Source of the DNA: Porogramme epimiltina
Lineage: Eukaryota > Basidiomycota > Agaricomycetes > Polyporales > Polyporaceae
Assembly: GCA_900155495.1 (NCBI GenBank)
Contig: FTLJ01000380.1
Coordinates: 1-59,047 of the forward strand
Reading direction: 5' to 3'
Length of the DNA stretch: 59,047 nt
In this document: piece by piece, positions 1 to 10,181 of the stretch
Layout of the letters: each line of letters starts with the position of its first letter
Position numbering within the stretch: the first letter of the stretch is position 1
The notes under the pieces: generated by a model
What the model was told of the DNA's origin: nothing
What the model saw: only the letters and a program-made list of their open reading frames with translations
The model's database searches: none
Program-made: the position numbers and the translations under genes

Positions 1-1350
1 ATCCTCTGTCTGACCCCCCCACCCACCCCCCGCGCTCTCGTTGACGATGCTCCTCCCTCTCCCACACCGCCATCGCAATGATATCCCCCTTCGCCCCTCG
101 CTTGCTTCCACGTCGTCATGCCCCGCGTCCCCCGGTTGTGAACCCTCGCCTCTTCCCTGTTTTCATATCGCTGCGTTCTCACACCCCCTCGCCCTTCCTT
201 CCCGGCTGTCTGTTTCCAACACGAACTCGCCCTACCACGCCACACCACCCGCCTCCGCCGCCCCCGCCGCCCCCGCGCACCTCCCTCCCCGCCGTCGTCG
301 CGTCTGCCTGCCGCTCCCGCGCTCTGCTCCATCAATAGTTGTATCTAGCACTTTCCTTAGCCCGTCGACTTTAGTCCGGAGCCAGGCAGCCCCAACATTC
401 GCACCGCCGCCCCGCCACACCGCCGCCCGGCCCGGAACGGTCCCCCGCTCGTTCTTCGATACTATGCGGCTCCCCCGTCCCCTCGCTCGCTCCCGTCGTC
501 GCCCCCGAACCTGTCGTATTATGTCGCGATCGCTAGTAGTGTCCCTCCCCCCCTCTCGTCGTCTCTGCGCCCCTCCCCCATACGGTACCGCCCCGTCTCG
601 TACGCTTGTAATCCCAGAGAGGGCTTAATTGCGCGTCTCGGGGGCAGCGGCAGCAGGCGGCGGGCGTCGGCGGCGGTGGCTCGGTGTGTGTCCCCCTCGA
701 GTTCACGGTCCCCCGTTCTCTCGTTTCGGTCCCGGTTTTTCCTTTTTTCCAATACGCCCTCTCTACGTTGACGCCTTCTTGGTTGGTCTGTGTATTCTTC
801 TTTCCCCTCCTCTCGTCGTCTCTCTCTCTTCTCGCGTCCCCGTCGCTCGCTCGCTCGCCCGCTAGTGTAACGTTAATCGGTAGATAGAATGATTATATGG
901 ATATATGCACGCGCGCTGTGCACTCCATCCTCAGGTCTCATTCCGCGCCCGCTTGCCCTTTGGTACGTGCGTATGGCAGTGGGGTATGGGCGGTGACTGG
1001 GTGTACATGTCGTGCAAGTCCGGACTCTGGACCTTCAACAGATGTAAACGTCGCCTCATTCTTGCAGTTGGCGTTGATGACAATCCGTGGTCGCCGGCGT
1101 GCCAAGGACGTCTAGACGTCGTTGTATGTCGACATAATTGAGAGGCAGGCTGCGCAAGAAGCACCCTTAGTCATTCTCGTCCGTGCAGGCGCGTCCACTT
1201 CCTCTGCATGCCTGACTGTTCGAACAATAGCCGGTGTTCAAGTAGGTCGCCACCATTGTGGCATTAAGGCAGTCCGCGGGCCAGCCCGGGATCCCCGAGG
1301 TAATTACATGTGCTACGGAAGAACAGACAGTCCTATGGGCGACGACAGGA
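1..1350. other. GC/pyrimidine-rich flank without a supported gene
   Basis: The first 850 bases are very rich in C and T (long CCC and CTC runs), followed by AT-richer sequence near 870-900. The open frames here are full of Pro, Arg and Ser and lack splice logic or any family resemblance, so they look like chance frames in biased DNA. The pattern would suit a 3' untranslated region of a plus-strand gene lying to the left, but nothing seen proves that. Confidence 0.4.
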
Positions 1351-2329
1351 TTACATCTCGACACCCCACGTTGGGTCCACAGCGTCGTCTCCGAAGAGAT
1401 TTAGGGGCTCCTCCTCTGCAGGGATCCCCGGCTCTGGGAACGGCGACGTAGGCGCAGTTACCTCCGCCGAGAGCGGGTCGCTCGAGGCGCTCTGCCCCTC
1501 AGAGACGTCTGCCGACGCAGCGGCGAGGCGTCGCGCCATGGCGGGCCGGGCCCCGGGGTATTTAAACAGGTAGTGCTCGCGCTTCACCCACGCGTCGGGC
1601 AGCATCCGCGGTGTCCGAGCGCGGCGCCTGGGGCCGGGCGCCACGGACCGTTCGTAGCACACGTCAGCGTCGGCGTGCTCCGGGGTGGGAATCACGGAGG
1701 GGGTGCGCGAGTCCCAGCACCAGAGAGTGGGCGGGGTCGGGTCGGGGGACGGAAGGTAGTGGGCGAAGAAGTTGTGGATGAACGGGCTGGGATGAGGCGT
1801 GGCGTATGAACTGTCTGAGGTCACGGTGAGCGTGTCTGAAACCCCCGAATGGGAGGATTGGGTTGCGGGAAAGTGGTGCTCGGTCGAAGGGTATCGAGTA
1901 TAGAACCGGATCGATGAAGCGTCCAAGGGATCAGATGTGCGGGGCAAGGACATCAACTCGGCAGGAGTTGATGCCGAGCTCGAGGGTATCTCCTCCTGGA
2001 TGTAAAAACGCATGAGCACCCCTAATCGAGCACACCAATAAAACACTCACAAGTGTAGGTATCATATGGGGTAGAAGATCAATAGGATTGGAGCTAGGAT
2101 CTGCTGCCTGCTGCCGTTCAACGGAATCAGGGCAAAAATCCCTTCCGAGTCCTCCTTGAAGCTCCTGCCGCTTCGCAGGCCGAGAAAAATCGCTGTCAGA
2201 GCATTCCGGTGCCAGTTTTCTCTTGGTGGACTTTGTGAGACAATCGTGAGGATATGAGGGAGGCAAAGTGAAGAGTTCGAAGTCAAAATCTTGATATTGC
2301 GTAGAGCATGAGGCTTCTTTTTCCTCCAT
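1351..2329 (-). CDS. protein of unknown function, two exons
   Basis: Two exons, 2329-2051 and 1995-1351, joined in phase 0 across a 55-nt intron that starts GTGAGT and ends CATCCAG, giving 307 residues. A stop codon lies in frame just upstream of the ATG at 2329, which supports that start. The first part has a basic patch (TKSTKRKL and RPAKRQ, about residues 33-55) that could act as a nuclear localisation signal; the rest is rich in Ser, Pro and Thr. A compact segment near residues 205-235 (AWVKREHYLFKYPGARPAMA) looks most like a conserved core. There is no signal peptide or membrane segment. I do not recognise the family. The gene runs away from the FIP gene, separated by about 1.7 kb. Confidence 0.7.
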
Positions 2330-3860
2330 GGTGATTGTCGGTAGTGTTTAGTGTAGGCCTTGAAGGACGAAAGCTCTCTGGTTTATAACTGTGAGGTTGC
2401 ATTTCAAGACCATCGACTGCACAGTCAACAGGGCTATCGCTCTGCATAAAGGCTACGTGTGTTGATGGTCGTCTCGCCGGCATGATTGTCTGGGTAGTCC
2501 AAAATTGAGTCAATAAGTGAGAGATAACAATGAGCTGTGCATTACAACTGGCCTTTTAGATGTCTCGTTTTTATCGCTCTTGCATAGGCGCTGTGGGCGA
2601 CTTGCGGCACATGACAATCGCAATACAAGGTCAGAGCGTTCAGACATACTGGCTATTTTGAATATGTACGAGCAGCGCGCTAAGTGGCCAATGCGTCAAC
2701 GTCAACTTTCAAGCCACCACTGATTGAACAGTCTTCATGACTAGCATTGTGTGCATGAAGATTTCGGGAATAGACGTCGCGTTTGATACCCTGTGGAAAG
2801 CAAGACTGAGAGTGTTTGAGAGCCCAAACCTGAGAGCCTGGCAGTGGGAATTGAAGACGCCCAGCTGGAGAGAGGGCGTTTGTGGGAGTAGATTACATCA
2901 GCATCTAAAATTCGGCCGGATGACCTCATCCTTGTCTCTCCTTTTGCAACCGTCTCGACTGTGGTCATCACCGCGGCTGCCGGGCTGGCATTCGCAACCC
3001 ACTACCACGTAGCTCTTGCTCGTGTTAGAGTGGATACCCGTCGACCGTTCTCATCTATACTGCACTTTATTCACGCCAACATCCGTCTTCGCGCCCCCTA
3101 ACACCATTTCGGAGACTTCTAGGCTGAAGCCAGTGCGATGTTGGGCTCACGACGACATATCACGCGAGCCTACGTTTTCCCAACGCAACATCAGTGCCTA
3201 TTTGCGGCACCTCGCGGCCTTCGTGTACCCCCCGCCGCGGCAAAAATGGTAAGTAGGTCATACTCCTTAGAGGTGCAACGCCTTTCTGACACTCCATCCG
3301 GTACTAGCCTCCACCGACGGCCAAAACGCAACTCCGGTCTCGCAGATATGAACACCGCTACCAAAAGGAGCGGTAAAGACAATGGCGTTCCTCGACCCGC
3401 TCATTACGGGAAATACGTGCTACATCGTCAGGTACCAGTGCTCATGGGCCTAGGCTCCTGGCTCCTGGCTCACGCTAGAGGGGCAACTCGGTAGAATCAG
3501 ACGGCCTGAATGCTTGGAGAACATATGACTATCTTGGTCGCTTCCGCACTTATGTTGACAAACATGGAAGCAGGTGGAGAGTACCTTGCCGCACCTCGTT
3601 GACACACGTGCGCCGAGTAGATGGTTAACAGGGTGCTTCCATGACCCGCGAGGGCAGTTCGTACGTACGAAAGTGTACACTCCTCTTCAGTTTACGCAAA
3701 TTGGAGGCCCCGAAATTAATGGCGTTGACGTGCAAGCTGCTCCTTGTGACCCTATATCCGCAAAACGCCCTGACATCTGTCTCCTCGTAGTATTTTTCTC
3801 GCTAATCCGGTCCCCGTGTTCCGCGCTCAAGGCCCGCTGTCCGCAGCGAACTCACGGGCA
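2330..3860. other. intergenic stretch, no gene seen
   Basis: Between the two divergently oriented genes lie about 1.5 kb with only short frames that have no splice support and no recognisable content. It presumably carries upstream regulatory DNA of both neighbours. I saw no repeat, tRNA or transposon ends. Confidence 0.5.
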
Positions 3861-3867
3861 GCAAGAG

Positions 3868-3874
3868 TATAAAA
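3868..3874 (+). promoter_or_regulatory. TATA box of the FIP gene
   Basis: A perfect TATAAAA lies about 220 bp upstream of the FIP start codon. A donor-like G|GTGAGT follows at 3936 and a CTCTAG acceptor ends at 4087, five bases before the ATG. The inferred transcript therefore starts near 3895-3905 and carries a 5' UTR intron of about 152 nt. A strong TATA and a leader intron fit a highly and conditionally expressed gene. The intron is inferred, and a two-intron leader using an alternative TTTAG is possible. Confidence 0.5.
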
Positions 3875-4092
3875 TGGGTACTACTATGGGATGCCACTCA
3901 TCACCCCGTTCCCCGACATCTCTTCCAACTCATCGGTGAGTGTATACGAATCCTCACTCTGGTTTCTCCGACGCTTATTTCTGCATCTTTAGTAACCAGA
4001 AAAGTCACCTAGTATGTCGGGTTACGCATGCCATACTCCTATTCAGATCACACCCCCAGAGCTCTTACCACGTCCTCTATCCTCTAGTTGCC

Positions 4093-4431
4093 ATGGCCGA
4101 CGTCTCCATGATCCTCTTCTACCTCGCCTCGACCGTGCGCAAGGTCAACTTCGACTACACCCCGCAGTGGGGCCGTGGCAGCCCGAGCTCGTACATCGAC
4201 AACGTCACCTTCCCCCACGTCCTCACCGACAAGGCGTACAAGTACCGCGTCGTCAAGGGCGGCCAGGACCTCGGCGTGCGCGACTCGTACGCCGTCGCGT
4301 CCAACGGCTCTCAGAAGGTCAACTTCCTCGAGTACAACTCCGGGTACGGCATTCCGGACAGCACCACCATCCAGGTGTATGTCATCGACCCCAGCACCGG
4401 CAACCAGTACCTCATCGCTCAGTGGAACTAA
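4093..4431 (+). CDS. fip: fungal immunomodulatory protein (FIP, LZ-8 family)
   Basis: An intronless 112-residue protein with no signal peptide, the usual size of the FIP family (about 110-114 residues). It starts with a short amphipathic segment ([17 protein letters not shown]) corresponding to the N-terminal dimerisation helix of LZ-8. Family hallmarks follow in order: [10 protein letters not shown] (about 20-29), [16 protein letters not shown] (34-49), SYAV (near 68), [14 protein letters not shown] (about 76-89) and an IAQWN C-terminus. Known members are small fibronectin-III-like dimers, made in mycelium and fruiting bodies, that bind glycans and stimulate mammalian lymphocytes; their role for the fungus is unclear. 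The Trp, Asp and Thr positions linked to sugar binding in the family appear kept. The gene has its own TATA box and no related neighbours. Confidence 0.93.
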   Translation: MADVSMILFYLASTVRKVNFDYTPQWGRGSPSSYIDNVTFPHVLTDKAYKYRVVKGGQDLGVRDSYAVASNGSQKVNFLEYNSGYGIPDSTTIQVYVIDPSTGNQYLIAQWN

Positions 4432-4844
4432 GGGAGACGAAGGGTAAAGAGCAGAGGCCTGAAAGTTGGGGGCTACTTGTAGTATCAGCATCACGGTTCG
4501 CTGGATTAGTCGAATGAGTTTGATGAATGAATTTGTTGTAACATCTTGTAAAGATCTTTGTGTCTGAGAAGGCCCTGTGCCACTAATGGGGGAGGCGACG
4601 CTTTGTAGCCATGCTGAAGTTCGAATGAGCTTGACCGAGAGACTTCGGGCTGGCGGAGTAACGGGCGCTACCCTGCTTCGAACGCGTGACGTAACGCGTC
4701 CAGGACACGCCAATTGTCCGCCCGATCAGACCGTACCCGAGCTGAGTTCAACCTCTTCGGCAACTGTCGGCCCTACAAAGTGGTCAAGAAGCGGTCGCTG
4801 CTCTCTTTCCTCAACCACCACCACCAATTCCTCGCTCGCCCACC
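4432..4844. other. FIP 3' flank and F-box gene promoter
   Basis: This 413-base gap separates two genes read in the same direction. The first part should hold the FIP 3' UTR (AT-rich from about 4510). The second part is the F-box gene promoter and includes a paired ACGCGT motif described separately. No reading frame here is convincing. Confidence 0.5.
4682..4699. promoter_or_regulatory. paired ACGCGT (MCB-like) boxes upstream of the F-box gene
   Basis: Two perfect ACGCGT hexamers (4682-4687 and 4694-4699) flank GACGTA, so two palindromic boxes sit 12 bp apart, about 150 bp before the F-box ATG. ACGCGT is the MluI cell-cycle box bound by MBF-type factors in fungi. The hexamer occurs about once per 2-3 kb in this window, so one alone would mean little; the close pair in a promoter is the reason for the call. 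Confidence 0.35.
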
Positions 4845-7507
4845 ATGATCACACGAAAGAGGGCTTTGGAAGCAGAAGGCGGAGGAGAGCAAGATGCTCA
4901 TACGTCCGTCGCAGTACCAGAGGATCCTTGTGGGCAATCGTCGGAAAACCCGACAAAACGTCGAAAGGTGGCAAAGACCTCCAATCGAATCACACGACGT
5001 CGAACGGCCAAGGAGAAAACAGTCTTGGAAGACCTTCCTAACTACCCCCTGGAAATTCAGCTCGAGGTGCGCGACTCGTTTGCGCTCAATTTATAAGCGT
5101 CGTCATATTGACCACTTAGTGTCGTGTCCGTTAGATATTCAGAAATATGCACCCCCAAGATCTGTACAACCTCTCTAAGACGTGCAGGACGTTCAGAAAC
5201 TTCATCTGGAGCAAGGAAAACAGCTCTGTGTGGAACGAGTGCTTCAAGAATGCGACCGACCTACCAGAACGCCCTCCATTTCTGAGCGTCCCGGAATTTG
5301 TTCACCTCTTGTTTGCTCCATATTGTCACGTATGTGTGTATGCTTCCTCCATCCGTACACCACCTGACCTCAATTTGTCAGAGGTGCTATCGTGGAGGCG
5401 TGAACGCCATCATTTGGCCGTGGTTTGCGCGTTATTGTATGGCCTGTGTACCAGAAGTGTAAGTTGTATACTTGCATTGGCGACCAACTCCCACTGATCA
5501 TGACGCATTAGATCCGCTCGCGCCGAAACCCTCCCGCAACTCTTGGGTGCCGACATTTGCCTATATGTCAACCCGAATCAGATACGTTTGGTGATCACTA
5601 TTGCTAAATTGCCCTTGGAGGAGTGGAGAAGGCCACAGTTAGTTGTCCTTCAGCTTTGACCTTGGGAATGCGTCCCTCATTCTATCACTTAACAGATACA
5701 ACATTCTACTATCAGAGGTCGAGATGTGGAAGGCAGAGCAGAGAGAGTGGCGTACTACTGAACTTAAGCTCACGGACCGACGCCACCCCGCCAAGGCTTT
5801 CATCTCAAAGAGGGCGGAGCAGATCAAATTCCGTTCTAAGGTGATATTAATAGCACGGTTTAGAACCTATATGAAGTGTTGATGACTGCCTTTGCAGTGG
5901 GCGTCATCTGGACACAAATGGTCTGCGGCTTTAGCCGAGAAGCAGAAAGCCGACGTCGAGCGGGCGAGAGTCGAACGAATCCAGCGGTGAGCTCTATGTT
6001 TGCAGCTTGTTTCTCATCTGCTGATCGTTCGAGCTCACGACCAGGCTGGTACGGCTTGTGAAAGACGAGGGCTGGGATAAAGAAATCGAACACCTCGGCG
6101 AGGAAGAGTTTAGTCAGAAAATGTACGAAGTCCCCGGAGTCAAGCAGGCTGCAAAGTCCGAGGAAGAAGGTAAGTGCTTATATCTACAACCCAGCCCCTC
6201 TGCTTACAAGCTAGCGTAGATTGGAAAAGGGTTCGTACGCGCATAGGCCCCTTCCTAGAGGGGCTACGCGACTCGCGCCTGTATGACGCTCGCGAGACGA
6301 TCCTCCGGCCGCGTCTCTTCGAGCTCGAGGCGGCGATTCGTGCTCACTATGTGCAGCTCCCGCGGACGCCTAGCATGGAGGTCGGCCCTCACTTCGTCGA
6401 CTTCGCATTCATGCCCGAATGCCAAACCTTCGCCGACGCCCCGGTGTCTCAGCACGTCACCAGCGCTGACTTCTCTTCGATTATTCCCGTAGTCGGCGAG
6501 GAGTGGCGCTCAGAGCGGGAGAGCGAGCTCAGGGGCGTTCTCGTCAAGCAGCTCGGCAATGTCCCAGACGATGCGAACCCTTTCGATTTGGCAATGGGGG
6601 TGTTCATCTGCGGCGGCAGCTGCTCCCGCGCGCTGGTGAGATACCCTGATATCCTCGCGCATGGCTGTACGCGCAAGGTACGCCCCGCAGACGTCAAGGG
6701 CAAGTCCGAGGGCAGCCACTACGCGCGTGCGGTGATGACGCACAAGGTGCACTCGGAGATGCAGGAGCGCACGTGGGACAGCCGGTGGGACGGCTCGTGC
6801 GTCCCGTTCAACCTCGCGTGCCTTGCGGACGAGAAGACGACCGGGAAAGTGATGCGCGCGCTCCGTTCGATTGTGTCCGCGATGGGACTCGACCCGGTCA
6901 AGGCCACGTTTGAAGAGCTGGAAAGCTGCAAGACTCGGCTGGTGTGTTCGACGTGCAACCGCAAGGGAGGCCTCAACGCCAAATGGGCGTACGGATGGGA
7001 GGCTGCGGTGAGTCCAACTATGATATCGATCCCCTGTGACTTGACAACTGACAACTATATAGCTCAAGCACTCCTTGACAGAGCAGATGTCTCCAAAGGG
7101 CGCAAAGCTTGGAGGACACTGCGCATGGGTCGCCCTTAAAGCCCGCGAGATGACAAAAGCGATGATGCTCGAAGTCGATGCGAAGGCCGAAGCTGAGGCT
7201 AAGCTATCCAGCGAACATCGCCTCGTTTGGTCGTGCGCACTTTGCATAACCGAGTGGGGTGGTAAGTGGGATGCCCTCAAAGCCCACATGGCAGAAGTGT
7301 GAGTGATGAAACTCATTGCAGTGCGTGTCTTTGAACTGACGTAGGCGCATCTATAGACACAACAAGGCCGACGTGACCCTGACCGAGTGCGTCCAAGATG
7401 GACACGCGTACTTGAACCACGGGTTGTCGAAGCACGGGGCATCAGGGGTGTACTTTGCCCCTCGCATTGACATGCACAAGAAACCGAAGCCGATCGAGCT
7501 CGATTGA
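4845..7507 (+). CDS. F-box protein with C-terminal C2H2-like finger
   Basis: Ten exons: 4845-5066, 5135-5329, 5382-5458, 5512-5637, 5696-5840, 5898-5986, 6045-6169, 6220-7007, 7063-7298 and 7357-7507. All junctions close in frame, giving 717 residues. A basic N-terminus (TKRRKVAKTSNRITRRRT, possible nuclear signal) precedes an F-box of the Agaricomycete type at about 65-110 (LPNYPLEIQLEIFRNMHPQ, then DLYNLSKTCRTFRNFIWS), followed by a Cys-rich patch (CHRCYRGG...CMAC, about 138-165). The middle is a long charged helical region. The last exons hold a C-x2-C...H-x4-H finger-like motif (WSCALCI...LKAHMAEVH). F-box proteins recruit substrates to SCF ubiquitin ligases; the substrate is unknown. Such genes are multiplied in mushroom genomes. 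The exon 4/5 border is the least certain junction. Confidence 0.85.
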
Positions 7508-7831
7508 TGTGCAGAGCTTTCCACGCGATTTGTGAAGCTACGCATGCTCTATCTTGTAGTAGCGGGTCAGAATTGACCTATAATTATACGGAGAGGTTGA
7601 ACTAGACATGGAGATCTTTGCGCATTTACCACTGGGTTCCTAGGTCCCGCATGTATGCATTCCCATCCCACATTGTACTATAGAAACTCAATCGTGATCT
7701 CATACCCGTCCATGAAGAACGACAACGTTGATTGATCGACAGGTGGCTACACATAGCTACTAGTACAATCGCCGAGATCCAGCACGCCACTGTACTCCTC
7801 GACAAAGCTTTGAGCATGAATGTCCACTGGT
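7508..7831. other. convergent intergenic gap
   Basis: A 324-base AT-richer stretch lies between the 3' ends of the F-box gene and the following minus-strand gene. It should hold both 3' UTRs. No frame, repeat or RNA gene is visible. Confidence 0.5.
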
Positions 7832-9302
7832 TCAAGGACTTGTCGCCTTTCCCTTTCCCTTCACGTCTACGCCCTTGGTTCCAACGCCTTCTCCAACGCT
7901 GATACTTATTGGCCGAGCATCAGCAGGAGAGTATATGCGAACGTACTCTAGGTTGGCGGAAGTGGGAGGATTCGCTGGGGTGACAGAAATTGAGGGTATG
8001 GCATGATATCCACTGATGAAGTGGTCCTGGGGAGAGAGTGGCAGTGTTACCGCAGACGTTACGGCCGGATTGCTCGAGACCCTAGAGGGACCTCCATATC
8101 CGGATCCGCTAGCTATGGAGGTGTTTCGCGAGGACCCGCGATGGATTGAGGGCATGGCAGCAAGGCTCGTACTATCGTAACTACCGGGACGTCTCGATGG
8201 GCCAGGAGCAAGTCCTCCCGCCACGGTAGTGGCACAAGATGTGGACTTTCACCCAAAACAATGTCAACAATTTATGCCCGCGTTTCCAGGACAAAGTTAC
8301 TCACTTGATTCCCGGGGTTTCCCACCATGCAATAGTAGTGTCTCTTCAGGCCCTCAATGATTTCTTCGAAGGTGTCCGTCGGCGACGATGGCCCGTGCTC
8401 TTGGGACGCAAGGCGCATAGAATGGAGGGTGTCGTTCCAGAGTCTATCGAACTCACTTTGGTTCGTCATAGGCACGACGTTCCCTGAAAGTGTCTTCCTA
8501 TATCCAAACACGACAAAGGCCACGTCATTCGGGGTGTCGATGACCTGCAAAGCTGCAGGGTGGCCGTCTTCGTCTAAATCACGGACGTTGACGGCTTCAA
8601 CGCCGGCACCATCGGGGGTCCTGATTACTCCGGGAGTAGTGCTGGTGGGGGCAGAGGGAGTAGGTATATGTGACGTAGTAGGGGTAGATCGAGTAAGCGT
8701 TGATGCAGCAGGAGAAGTCACATCGATTTCGCTATACGATCCCCAAGAGGGGGGCGGTAGCGATGAGAGGGGCGGAGGGGCGGTCCCTCTATCCCTACCA
8801 TCGCTATAAGCCTCCGTGGTGGCACGTTTGGAGGACATAGGCTCCCCGATAGCCGTGGACATCGATGCAGTCTCTTTCTTGTGAGGGGCGGTCCCTCTTC
8901 GCGACGGGATCGGTAGTGCCTGATTGAGCATAAAGGATGATGATGGATCGATCGAGAACGCGTGGCAAGCGGGACCACCGTTGTATTCTGGCACAGTTCC
9001 CTCTTGATTATGAGAGGCATTAGAGGAATGGACCCAAGGTTCGCCATCAACGGGGGTCTGGAGTGATAGGCACACTGTCAGTAAGATGCACTAAACAGAA
9101 ATGGGTGGAGTATTGACGTTACCGACGGGAATTTTAGGTTCCCGCTTACGCTTGCGGGGTCGTTGGCCCCCCATGAAGTTCGCAAAGAAGGCTTGAGTGC
9201 TAAGGAGGAAAGAGAGAGTGCACATGTGGGGAATGAAGAGAGCATCCTGGTAATATATACCCGGCAGCACCACCGCCGAATCACAGCCATCATGGTATAC
9301 AT
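7832..9302 (-). CDS. protein of unknown function, Ser/Pro/Thr-rich, three exons
   Basis: Exons 9302-9123, 9057-8305 and 8245-7832 join in phase 0 to give 448 residues. The second and third exons are firm: the junction uses GTGAGT, a TTGACAT branch and GAAAG. The 5' end is less sure. The first-exon frame that joins correctly starts at 9302 with a hydrophobic, basic N-terminus (MYTMMAVIRRWCCRVYITRM), but a later ATG in exon 2 is possible. Most of the protein is low-complexity Ser/Thr/Pro. The only ordered-looking block is at about 210-305 (from VNVRDLDEDGHPAALQVID to IIEGLKRHYYCMVGNPGNQ), which mixes hydrophobic strands and a helix. I do not recognise a family. The gene converges on the F-box gene. 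Confidence 0.55.
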
Positions 9303-10181
9303 GGGCGCCCAATGGGGCGCCGTATTGTATCCTGTGGCAGCAAGGGGCTATACTCAGTCCACAATAGGAAAGCCAGAGTCTGTGGGCGACATATATCGTG
9401 AGACGTCACTGCGGTAGAGTGAGAAGCTGAAAGGAACAATCGAACTCACAATGGACAAACGTCAATCAACGTCTTGATCTTGCTCACAAGCTAGCAGCTG
9501 GATTAATAGAATACGGGAGGAAACGATGACGCGGCACAAAACACGCACGCAATGCCACAGTGCTCCTCTGACGAGCTCATACATCGAGCACGGTGTGGCC
9601 CGCTGCTTTATTTTAGAGTCACCGAGCCAACTCGAGCTACTGTAACTCGAACATGCCACTCATCAATCACCTTTAATCGTGGTTCTGGTTCTGATACCTT
9701 ATTACTCCAGCAGGAGCATAGAGACCTTGCTAGGAAGACCTTTGATAGTTAGACTGGGACTGTGGGGTGCGGACAACTTGGTGGTCACTCGAAACGCGAG
9801 GCTTTACGCGCGGATTGATGTCAAAATGCCCTACCCGGTGGCTTCCGATATTAAGCGCCTTGAACGACCTCATGCTTAGAGACTTGCGACAGCTGCAGTG
9901 AAGCGAATGTTCGAAATGTGATAAAATGATAGAGAAAATGCATTGCGTGATCTACGTGAGTCTACATTCGTGACATATGATGGTATGATACTGAGCGATA
10001 TTCGTGCAACAACAGACGGTGGTTGAGAGCGTGCGGAAACGTGACGACGAGCATGATTATAGGACTATAGGCGGAAGGATGCGGGCGGCGGTCTATGTTC
10101 CGTTCAAGTGGAGACGTAGGAAGGAGGGGCTGGGCGAGACGATGCATGAGCCTTGGGGTCCCATGGCAGTGGTAGGAAGCG
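9303..10181. other. intergenic region downstream of ACC1
   Basis: These 879 bases lie upstream of the preceding minus-strand gene and downstream of ACC1. They should hold the promoter of the former and the ACC1 3' UTR. Short open frames have no support. Nothing repeated or structured stands out. Confidence 0.45.

Noticed and set aside
1..628. Frame of 195 codons in the pyrimidine-rich left flank
   Set aside because: It is Pro/Ser/Arg-rich low complexity and overlaps frames of similar quality, with no support for coding.
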